This document shows positions 1 through 4,948 of a stretch of 7,564 nt of DNA, in pieces (the first letter of the stretch is position 1; each line of letters starts with the position of its first letter). A program made the position numbers and the translations under genes. The stretch is taken from contig DAOUQA010000103.1 of NCBI GenBank assembly GCA_030625905.1, positions 1-7,564 of the forward strand. The letters run 5' to 3'. The notes below the pieces were generated by a model, which was not told where the DNA came from, searched no databases, and saw only the letters and a list, made by a program, of their open reading frames with translations. The DNA comes from Kiritimatiellales bacterium. Its GTDB lineage: Bacteria; Verrucomicrobiota; Kiritimatiellia; Kiritimatiellales; Pontiellaceae.

Positions 1-222
1 TTCCAGGCATATGGCACGACCAACGAGGTTACGTGGCCGGTCAAGTCGACACGCCTCTACGAATTGCAACATGCCGCCGCGCTGAGCAACGGCATGGAGT
101 GGATAACGACGAGTTCTCCGTTCATCCCTCCCTCCGACACCGATGTGATGGAGCCTGTGTACGGTGTAAACGACACCAACCGGTTCTACCGCGTCGAGGC
201 CACACCACCGCTTAGTCCATGA
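1..222 (+). CDS. C-terminal end of a secreted or surface protein (partial)
   Basis: The first reading frame is open from base 1 to the TGA at 220-222, giving the last 73 residues of a protein that starts outside the window. The segment reads as a small beta-rich module: an LYELQ motif (residues 20-24), a central tryptophan (GMEWITT), then NRFYRVEA near the end. In my experience of Verrucomicrobia, Kiritimatiellota and Lentisphaerota proteomes, a 'YELQ ... W ... N-x-FYRV' ending is common at the C-terminus of large secreted proteins. That is family recollection, not a search result. No membrane segment or sorting tail is visible. The next gene starts 62 bp downstream on the same strand and is also secreted, so co-transcription is possible. 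The function of the whole protein cannot be told from this fragment. Confidence 0.7.
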   Translation, partial: FQAYGTTNEVTWPVKSTRLYELQHAAALSNGMEWITTSSPFIPPSDTDVMEPVYGVNDTNRFYRVEATPPLSP

Positions 223-284
223 GGGCGGAGCTGTAGCGAGCCGTGTTGAGAAGTATGAACAAATCAAGGAAGGGAGACAGCGAG

Positions 285-1355
285 ATGAATGCATCAACTA
301 TCAAAACGGGACTGGCATGCATGCTGGTTCTTGGACTAACCACCAGTTACGCCGCCGCACAGGGTAGCCTCACCCCGCCAGGTTCCCCGGCTCCGACCAT
401 GCACACGCTCGAGGAAATCTATCAGAAGCTGACCAACACCCTTGCGGAAGTGCAGACGACACAGGGGCAGGTGGCGGATCTGCAGGCAATAATGATCGCC
501 ATGGGTATGCAGCCAACGTCCGCCGGCATGGTTCTGATTCTGGCGGGCGACTTCGTGATGGGCGACACGTTCGGCGAGGGGGACAGCGACGAGCTACCGG
601 TGCACACGAACAGCGTGAGCGCGTTCTGGGTGGACCAGACCGAAACGACCAAGACCCAATGGGACGAGGTATACAGCTGGGCGGGTGACAACGCCTATGC
701 GTTCGACAACGCCGGATTGGGCAAGGAGGAGTATCATCCGGTGCATACGGTCAACTGGTACGACTGTGTCAAATGGGCCAACGCACGTAGCGAGATGGAT
801 GGCTTTACGCCGTGTTACACGATCAACGGCGCTGTCTACAGGACCGGAACATCGGATGACGTGTCCTGCAACTGGAGCGCCGACGGCTACCGCCTGCCGA
901 CGGAGGCGGAATGGGAAAAGGCGGCGAGTGGCGGCACAGCCAATCGCCGATTCCCATGGAGTGACGTAAATACGATCCAGCACACGCGGGCGAACTATTA
1001 TGCTGCGGGAGGGGAGGATTACGATGACAGCGACGGTGCGGGCGACCATCCGGACTACGACAGCGGAGGCACTCCGTACACCAGTCCGGTCAGATCATTT
1101 TCGGCCAACGGATATGGACTCCATGACATGGCGGGGAATCTGTATGAATGGTGCTGGGATTGGTACGGTAGCACGTACTATGCAAGTTCTCCGAGCAGCG
1201 ATCCCTATGGCCCCGGGTCGGGTTTGTACCGCGTGAGGCGGAGCGGTGGCTGTGGCGACTTCGCGAGCCGCTGCCGCGTCGCGAGTCGCAGGTACTACTC
1301 GCCTGGCACCGGTAGCTACGCCGTGGGCTTCCGCCTCGTGAGGGCAGCGCAATAG
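285..1355 (+). CDS. Secreted SUMF1/FGE-fold protein with hypervariable-looking C-terminus
   Basis: 356 residues. ATG 285 is chosen because a purine-rich Shine-Dalgarno run (AAGGAAGGGAG, about 266-276) lies just upstream; the longer reading from GTG 243 has no such site. Residues 1-25 form a Sec signal peptide (KTG, hydrophobic core LACMLVLGLTT, AAA before Q26). Residues 28-38 carry LTPPGSPAPTM, a motif I associate with secreted PVC proteins. Residues 41-72 are a short heptad-like helix (LEEIYQKLTNTLAEVQ). From residue 82 the FGE-sulfatase fold follows: GMVLILAGDFVMG, YRLPTEAEWEKAASGG (202-217), NGYGLHDMAGNLYEWCWDWYG (275-295), then a tail ending GFRLVRAAQ. By eye, the two catalytic cysteines of true FGE are not at their places: C323 sits at the aromatic of GGS[WY], and C330 is just before the conserved RxAxR. 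Sulfatase activation is therefore unlikely, and a binding role is more plausible. The 3' part is described separately as a possible DGR variable region. Confidence 0.85.
   Translation: MNASTIKTGLACMLVLGLTTSYAAAQGSLTPPGSPAPTMHTLEEIYQKLTNTLAEVQTTQGQVADLQAIMIAMGMQPTSAGMVLILAGDFVMGDTFGEGDSDELPVHTNSVSAFWVDQTETTKTQWDEVYSWAGDNAYAFDNAGLGKEEYHPVHTVNWYDCVKWANARSEMDGFTPCYTINGAVYRTGTSDDVSCNWSADGYRLPTEAEWEKAASGGTANRRFPWSDVNTIQHTRANYYAAGGEDYDDSDGAGDHPDYDSGGTPYTSPVRSFSANGYGLHDMAGNLYEWCWDWYGSTYYASSPSSDPYGPGSGLYRVRRSGGCGDFASRCRVASRRYYSPGTGSYAVGFRLVRAAQ
1233..1343 (+). other. Candidate DGR variable region (VR) in the SUMF1-like gene
   Basis: Codons 317-353 fit the frame of DGR target tails of the FGE/C-type-lectin class: RVxR, a GG pair, A, CRVAxR, P-G, then VGFRLV, with the residues between them scrambled (GDF, SR, S, RYYS, TGSYA). 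Invariant blocks (TGC CGC GTC GCG; GTG GGC TTC CGC CTC GTG) alternate with codons nearly all of the form NNC or NNT (GAC, TTC, AGC, CGC, AGT, TAC, TAC, ACC, GGT, AGC, TAC, GCC). That is what adenine mutagenesis of AAC/AAT template codons would leave. No AAC or AAT codon remains in the block. No template repeat, reverse transcriptase or Avd gene is visible in the window, so the retroelement would have to lie elsewhere. Ordinary FGE-fold proteins also vary in these loops, so this remains a hypothesis. Confidence 0.4.
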
Positions 1356-1356
1356 G

Positions 1357-1630
1357 TTATGCCGCGATGGCGTTTTCGTTGGCGTCGGGTTCGGCCGCAG
1401 AGTTGCTTCTTGCCTCGTCCTCCCATTCGGGTGTGCCGACGATGTAGTCATAGGCGCGTGAGCCATCCCATCACGTAGGCCGCCGCATTATCCTCAACCG
1501 TTGATAGGATTCTGGGGCTATACCCGCTTTGAGGTAGAAACCGCGCATTGTGCAACGGGTTGGTTGCAGGATCGTCACGGCCAATTCCGAGGCTGTCCAC
1601 GAAAATAAAAAGAGTCTTCAGATCACTCAT
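1357..1630 (-). pseudogene. Degraded minus-strand gene remnant, metalloenzyme-like N-terminus
   Basis: This fills most of the 324-bp gap between the SUMF1-like gene and the QueG-like gene. Reading leftward from ATG 1630, the first ~27 residues (MSDLKTLFIFVDSLGIG, then RDDPATNPLH) look like the start of a phosphopentomutase/alkaline-phosphatase-superfamily metalloenzyme, with the metal-ligand Asp in VDSLGIG. The frame then runs through unrelated-looking sequence and stops at 1448, after only 60 residues. A second minus frame, offset by one base, reads FYLKAGIAPESYQRLRIMRR, hits a TGA at 1471-1473, then continues for 37 open codons (WDGSRAYDYIVGTPEWEDEA and an Ala/Asn/Glu-rich tail) to TAA at 1357-1359. 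That stop lies one base past the stop of the convergent SUMF1-like gene. The picture suggests the two ends of one or more decayed genes joined by deletion and frameshift. I do not recognise the C-terminal piece, and no RBS is visible. Confidence 0.45.
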
Positions 1631-1636
1631 TTCTAT

Positions 1637-1703
1637 AACCACGGAATGCGTAGAAGGGACTTGAATAGCATTTTTTTATGTGTATTTAGTGTATTCCGTG
1701 GTT
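1637..1703. repeat. Inverted repeat of 'CCACGGAAT' words
   Basis: AACCACGGAAT at 1637-1647 is perfectly complementary to ATTCCGTGGTT at 1693-1703 (11-bp arms). The stem extends by a G-T pair and one more pair; the loop is about 41 nt and AT-rich, with a T7 run at 1671-1677. Within the right half, GTGTATT occurs twice 9 bp apart (1680 and 1689). The words match a style of dispersed intergenic repeat seen in the other gaps of this window. The right arm overlaps the first codons of the QueG-like reading frame. Confidence 0.65.
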
Positions 1704-2726
1704 TGGAAAGATTTCAGTGAATGGTTGACGGACGTCTCAACGCAGGTTGGTGCGCATTCGGCGGCGTGTATCCGGATGGACAACCCATTGCTCCGGCAGT
1801 GTATCGAGGAAAACAATGCGCTAGTGGCTGACTGGCTGAAGGCGGGAAAGCATGGCGAGATGGACTATCTCGAACGCCTGTTCCCCGAAAAGTCCAACCC
1901 TGGGAAGTCCTTCCCGTTTGCCAAGTCGGTCATTGTGCTCGCCTTTACCAACCGGTGGGGCGACCCGATGGCGCCGCACCCGTTCCCGGCGCCTGAAAGC
2001 GATGCCCTGCTGGGCCACGTTTCGGCCTATGCACGGGAAGCCGATTATCATTCAACCGGCCAAGCGATGCTAAGCAGATTGGCGGCAATGCTGGGCGAGG
2101 GAATTAAGGCCGAGGCGGCGGTCGACACCAAGGCGGTCTACGAACGACTCTTTGCCACCGTCGGTGGACTGGGTGTTGTGGGCGGCAACGACCTGTTGCG
2201 CGTACCCGACCAGGCGAATGTACGTGTGCTCATTGGCTGCCTCTTTGTCGATGCCGAATTGCCGGAGGTGATCCACGAGCCGGAGATGCCGTTTGCGTGC
2301 GACACATGCCGCGCCTGCGTGAGAAACTGTCCGACCGGGGCAATCCAATCCGGCAAGCCGATCGATGCGCGCAAATGCATAAGCTACCTCACTATTGAAA
2401 AACGCGGCGTCTTGAGTTGCGAGGAGGGTGGAATGATCGGAGACTGGCTTTTCGGCTGCGATGAATGCACGATTGTTTGCCCGCCGCGCGACAAGGCCGA
2501 CACCCGCATTCAGGTAGATCTGGAATGGCTGTTGAAAACCCCGGCAGCGGAGGTCCGACGAGCCATCAAGGGCAATGCAACCGCCTATGCCGGGGTGTCG
2601 CAACTGCGGAAGAATGCGGTGGTGATACTGAAGAAGATGGAGACGCCACGAGCGGAGGAGCTCCTTATGTGGGTTCGCAATAATACGGGGAGCGACTTGA
2701 TTCGCCAGCAGATCGGATTATGGTGA
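1680..2726 (+). CDS. QueG-like (epoxyqueuosine reductase family) double [4Fe-4S] protein
   Basis: 348 residues from GTG 1680. QueG is a cobalamin-dependent, cytoplasmic reductase that performs the last step of tRNA queuosine synthesis. Family marks in order: WLKAGKHGEMDYL (52-64), AKSVIVLA (81-88), DYH (122-124), VDT with candidate catalytic Asp149, CDTCRACVRNCP (Cys 207, 210, 213, 217), KCISYLTIEKRG (Cys233), WLFGCDECTIVCP (Cys 260, 263, 267), and a HEAT-like tail with LRKNA. All eight cluster cysteines are present. Several signature positions of true QueG differ: the W..GK[HN] block reads VVGGN (166-170), the GSW.FLG block reads ANVRVLIG (179-186), and CPWN reads CPPR. It may therefore be a paralogue with another substrate, and no symbol is assigned. 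The start is uncertain: GTGs at 1680, 1689 and 1698 all lie in a repeat and none has a Shine-Dalgarno sequence; TTG 1725 or ATG 1776 are alternatives. Confidence 0.85.
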   Translation: MYLVYSVVWKDFSEWLTDVSTQVGAHSAACIRMDNPLLRQCIEENNALVADWLKAGKHGEMDYLERLFPEKSNPGKSFPFAKSVIVLAFTNRWGDPMAPHPFPAPESDALLGHVSAYAREADYHSTGQAMLSRLAAMLGEGIKAEAAVDTKAVYERLFATVGGLGVVGGNDLLRVPDQANVRVLIGCLFVDAELPEVIHEPEMPFACDTCRACVRNCPTGAIQSGKPIDARKCISYLTIEKRGVLSCEEGGMIGDWLFGCDECTIVCPPRDKADTRIQVDLEWLLKTPAAEVRRAIKGNATAYAGVSQLRKNAVVILKKMETPRAEELLMWVRNNTGSDLIRQQIGLW

Positions 2727-2756
2727 AGGAGAGAATGAGGGATGATGTGATTCTCA

Positions 2757-2791
2757 CACAGAGCCACGAAGCCACGGAGAAGAAATACGGA
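2757..2791. repeat. Short tandem words 'CACAGAG-CCACGAAG-CCACGGAG'
   Basis: The 153-bp gap between the QueG-like gene and the nitroreductase contains CACAGAG (2757-2763), CCACGAAG (2764-2771) and CCACGGAG (2772-2779) in direct succession, then AAATACGGAAAC. The 8-bp unit is degenerate, not a perfect microsatellite. It belongs to the same style of repeat as those at 1637-1703, 4080-4123 and 4769-4917. No promoter or terminator is clear in the gap. Confidence 0.5.
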
Positions 2792-2879
2792 AACGGGTAA
2801 TATAATCTTTGCGGCTTTGTGTCTTGAGTGACCGAAGGGAACGGGTGTGATTCAATATCCCGCTAGGAAGGAGTGCGTT

Positions 2880-3395
2880 ATGAAATTTATTGAGTTGGCT
2901 GAAAAGCGGTGCAGCATCCGGGGCTATAAGCCCGATCCGGTTCCGGAAGAGCTGCTAAACGAGATATTGCAGGTAGGCAACCTTGCCCCGACCGCGAAGA
3001 ATCTCCAGCCGTTCCACTTTATCGTGGTGCGCGATTCCGGGAAGCTCGACGAGCTGGCCGCCGCCTATCCCGCGCCGTTCCTTCGCGAAGCGCCGGTGGT
3101 GGTCGTGATCTGTGTGGAGCCTTCCAAGGGCTGGACGCGCGACCGGTACGACGGTAAAAACTATTGCGAGATCGATGCGGCCATCGCTATCGACCACATG
3201 ACCCTTGCCGCAACAGATCTTGGGCTGGGCAGCTGCTGGATCGCCGCATTCGATCCCGCCAAGGTGACCGAGGCAATGGGACTGCCCGAAGGCATTGAAC
3301 CGATTGCCTTGCTGCCGCTGGGCTATCCGAACGAAGCCGGCCGCGAGAAAACCCGCAAGCCATTGGAGGAGTTGGTTCGGTATGAGCAGTGGTAA
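2880..3395 (+). CDS. Nitroreductase family FMN-dependent oxidoreductase
   Basis: 171 residues. ATG 2880 is chosen because AGGAAGGAG (2865-2873) stands about 6 bases upstream; the in-frame GTG at 2847 would add 11 residues with no such signal. The protein is a compact nitroreductase: an FMN-phosphate motif KRCSIRGY (9-16; R10, S12, R14), NLAPTAKNLQPFHFIVV (34-50) with the usual APTA.N.QP core, a hydrophobic strand APVVVVICV (71-79), AAIAIDHMTLAATDLGLGSCWI (100-121) at the dimer interface, and LPLGYPNE followed by RKPLEELV near the end (159-166). Family members reduce nitro groups, quinones or enones with NAD(P)H; the natural substrate cannot be read from sequence. It acts in the cytoplasm, usually as a homodimer. 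The length is typical of the short subgroup. The gene sits 153 bp after the QueG-like gene on the same strand, but the repeat-filled gap leaves co-transcription open. Confidence 0.93.
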   Translation: MKFIELAEKRCSIRGYKPDPVPEELLNEILQVGNLAPTAKNLQPFHFIVVRDSGKLDELAAAYPAPFLREAPVVVVICVEPSKGWTRDRYDGKNYCEIDAAIAIDHMTLAATDLGLGSCWIAAFDPAKVTEAMGLPEGIEPIALLPLGYPNEAGREKTRKPLEELVRYEQW

Positions 3396-3407
3396 AAAGC
3401 CTAGGGT

Positions 3408-3476
3408 GCAACGAATGGATGTAAGGCAGCGAATGTTCAGGTGGAATGGATTTGTTTCTTCACAGGCATTCGTTGC
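3408..3476. repeat. Direct and inverted 10-bp repeat upstream of membrane protein gene
   Basis: GCAACGAATG (3408-3417) has a one-mismatch direct copy GCAGCGAATG 18 bp later (3426-3435) and a perfect inverted copy CATTCGTTGC (3467-3476). It occupies the 108-bp gap between the nitroreductase and the membrane protein gene. It could be a structured leader, an operator pair or another dispersed repeat; the sequence does not decide. Confidence 0.45.
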
Positions 3477-3503
3477 CGTTCAACCGATTGCGAGAAGCTT
3501 CCA

Positions 3504-4043
3504 ATGATTGGAATATTGGGTGCCATCTGGGGGATAGGGGGGATCAGCCTGCTGTTTGGCAGCGCACTGTTCCGCCTCTATCCCTATGCACGGGAATTGT
3601 ACGAGATTCCGTTCGAGTGGATTCATTGGGTGACACTGGCCTTTTGCCTGTTCTTCCTCGGGTATGCCAAGGGATACAAGAGCCTCCATCAAAAATTTTC
3701 GCCGCGCGCCGCCGCACGGGCGCTCTACCTGAAGAACAATCCAACCGTGCTGCGCGTCCTGTTTGCGCCGCTTTTTTGCATGGGTTATTTCCACGCCACA
3801 CGCAAGCGCAAGATTGTGGCCTACAGTTTCACCACCATGATTATCCTGCTGATTGTACTGGTGCGGAAGCTGGATCAGCCGTGGCGCGGGATCATCGACG
3901 CCGGTGTTGTGGTCGGCCTGGGGTGGGGGCTGGTTTCAGTCTGGATCTTTGCGTTCAAGGCCTTTTTCGGGAAGGGCTTCGAGGTTTCGCCCGAAACCCC
4001 GGTTGAACAAACCACTACTCTCCACCTGAAAGCGAAGCGCTAA
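3504..4043 (+). CDS. Multi-pass inner-membrane protein of unknown function
   Basis: 179 residues from ATG 3504, which follows a weak GAGAAG site (3492-3497). The longer reading from GTG 3441 adds 21 polar, Cys-rich residues through a repeat and is less likely. I do not recognise the family. Hydrophobic segments lie at about residues 2-24 (ILGAIWGIGGISLLFGSALF), 40-57 (WIHWVTLAFCLFFLGYA area), 83-97 (weaker, VLFAPLFCMGYF), 103-121 (VAYSFTTMIILLIVLV) and 130-155 (IDAGVVVGLGWGLVSVWIFA), suggesting four or five spans. Basic stretches at 55-72 and 98-103 (ATRKRK) are probably cytoplasmic. The tail is short, polar and ends in KAKR. No catalytic motif stands out. It is the last plus-strand gene before a convergent junction with the sigma factor gene. 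Confidence 0.7.
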   Translation: MIGILGAIWGIGGISLLFGSALFRLYPYARELYEIPFEWIHWVTLAFCLFFLGYAKGYKSLHQKFSPRAAARALYLKNNPTVLRVLFAPLFCMGYFHATRKRKIVAYSFTTMIILLIVLVRKLDQPWRGIIDAGVVVGLGWGLVSVWIFAFKAFFGKGFEVSPETPVEQTTTLHLKAKR

Positions 4044-4079
4044 ATAATTCTAGGTGTGCGTACCGAGTGAAAACCCCAG

Positions 4080-4123
4080 CGTTTTTATTCGTATGAATTA
4101 GTGTCCATTAGTGGTTAAAAACG
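4080..4123. terminator. Inverted repeat at convergent junction, possible bidirectional terminator
   Basis: CGTTTTTA (4080-4087) and TAAAAACG (4116-4123) are perfect 8-bp inverted arms with a 28-nt loop, placed between the stops of the membrane protein gene (4043) and the minus-strand sigma gene (4138). The loop holds a 10-bp-period word: ATTCGT (4087), ATTAGTG (4097), ATTAGTG (4107). The stem is AT-rich and the loop long for a classical intrinsic terminator, so it may simply be another dispersed repeat. Confidence 0.4.
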
Positions 4124-4137
4124 AGGGGCTGTCCGTC

Positions 4138-4746
4138 CTATCCCAGCTCCTCGTTGAGGCGGTTGATTTCGGTGCGCATCTTCTCGAAAACCTCGGCTTT
4201 GTAGACGCGCACGCTGGCTTCGGAGATGTCGAGTTTCTGGGCGATCTTCTTGTTGGGGATTTCTCGTGAAACCATCTTAAAGACCTCTTGCTTGGTTTCG
4301 TAGATGCCGTCCTTGATGTTGTCCCATGCGAGGTTGGTGATGTGCAGCACCCACTCCTCGCGAGCGAGGTTTTCGATGTCGGGCAGCACCTGTTTTTCGA
4401 TGCTGAGGTATTCCTCCTGATATTCCACCGAATCGCGACCGGTGATAAAGTTTTTCTTGGTGCGGAAGAAGTCCCGGACGGTGTTGCGGGTCATAGCGGC
4501 GAGCCAGTTGTGGAACTTGCCCTTGTTTTGGTTGTATTCGAAATCCTCGATTTTCTGCCAGACCTTGGTGAGCACGGCCTGGCTGATATCCTCCGCATCC
4601 TCCTGGTTGATGCCCATGCGGACGATCAGGCTGAGGATGAAGCCGCGGTAGATGCTCTCGAACTCGAGCCAGGCCTCGGTGTTCTCGGTCTTCTTGAGCT
4701 TGGCCAGCAGCGTGACGCGCGTCGGATTGTAGTTTTCTTCGCTCAT
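4138..4746 (-). CDS. ECF-type RNA polymerase sigma factor (sigma-70 family)
   Basis: 202 residues, starting at ATG 4746; an in-frame stop shortly upstream limits other starts, and no strong Shine-Dalgarno sequence is visible. Region 2 spans about 25-95: the RNA-polymerase-binding stretch EDAEDISQAVLTKVWQKI (49-66) and the promoter -10 recognition helix GKFHNWLAAMTRNTVRDFFR (76-95). A variable linker follows (about 96-150). Region 4 is at 152-193, with the helix-turn-helix IPNKKIAQKLDISEASVRVY (163-182). There is no transmembrane segment or extra C-terminal domain. The architecture resembles the PVC ECF factors often encoded next to Ser/Thr kinases. The kinase gene lies directly upstream on the same strand (gap 202 bp), so this factor is the likely output of that kinase. 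The acidic DAED patch of region 2.2 is intact, unlike in EcfP-type factors, where phosphorylation is thought to supply the missing charge. Confidence 0.9.
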   Translation of the reverse strand: MSEENYNPTRVTLLAKLKKTENTEAWLEFESIYRGFILSLIVRMGINQEDAEDISQAVLTKVWQKIEDFEYNQNKGKFHNWLAAMTRNTVRDFFRTKKNFITGRDSVEYQEEYLSIEKQVLPDIENLAREEWVLHITNLAWDNIKDGIYETKQEVFKMVSREIPNKKIAQKLDISEASVRVYKAEVFEKMRTEINRLNEELG

Positions 4747-4768
4747 TCCGTTTGTTTAACACCAAGAT

Positions 4769-4917
4769 CGCAAAGTCCGCAAAGGGAAGTTTTCCCGGCA
4801 AGTTTTCTATCCACAGATTTCACAGATTATCAGGATTTAAATCTGTGAAAATCTGCGTAATCTGTGGACTCTGTTTCGGTTGCGGCTCTGCCGTGCCGTG
4901 CGCTTAGCGTCTTTGCG
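4769..4917. repeat. Composite palindromic repeat between kinase and sigma genes
   Basis: The 202-bp gap between kinase and sigma genes is nearly all repeats. CGCAAAG occurs at 4769-4775 and 4778-4784, and its complement CTTTGCG at 4911-4917, flanking an inner palindrome. TCCACAGATT (4810-4819) pairs perfectly with AATCTGTGGA (4859-4868). Inside it, CACAGATT recurs at about 10-bp spacing on the left (4812, 4821) and AATCTG[TC]G three times on the right (4840, 4850, 4859). The whole could form a long imperfect hairpin in the transcript joining the two genes. It resembles widely dispersed intergenic repeats or a MITE-like element; no target-site duplication is obvious. Confidence 0.6.
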
Positions 4918-4948
4918 TTGAATTCCTTTTGAATGGGGAGTTTTTGTT

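Noticed and set aside
243..284. Upstream GTG start for the SUMF1-like gene
   Set aside because: It would put 14 polar residues before the signal peptide, and the strong Shine-Dalgarno run fits ATG 285.
285..371. Lipoprotein signal in the SUMF1-like protein
   Set aside because: The only early Cys (residue 12, TGLAC) lies at the start of the hydrophobic core and does not fit a lipobox; AAA-Q at 25-26 fits signal peptidase I.
594..1049. Minus-strand reading frame inside the SUMF1-like gene
   Set aside because: Low-complexity Arg/Val-rich translation opposite conserved FGE motifs; no start signal.
2734..2799. Tiny reading frame (21 codons) after the QueG-like gene
   Set aside because: It begins at an ATG with nearby purines but most of it translates the intergenic repeat; no conserved features.
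4288..4848. Long plus-strand reading frame opposite the sigma factor
   Set aside because: It is an antisense shadow: the minus strand shows clear sigma regions 2 and 4, and this frame's Leu/Val/Asp-rich product has no recognisable motif.
4769..4917. CRISPR array
   Set aside because: The repeats are 7-10 bp with about 10-bp spacing and palindromic; no 25-40 bp repeats with unique spacers and no cas genes.
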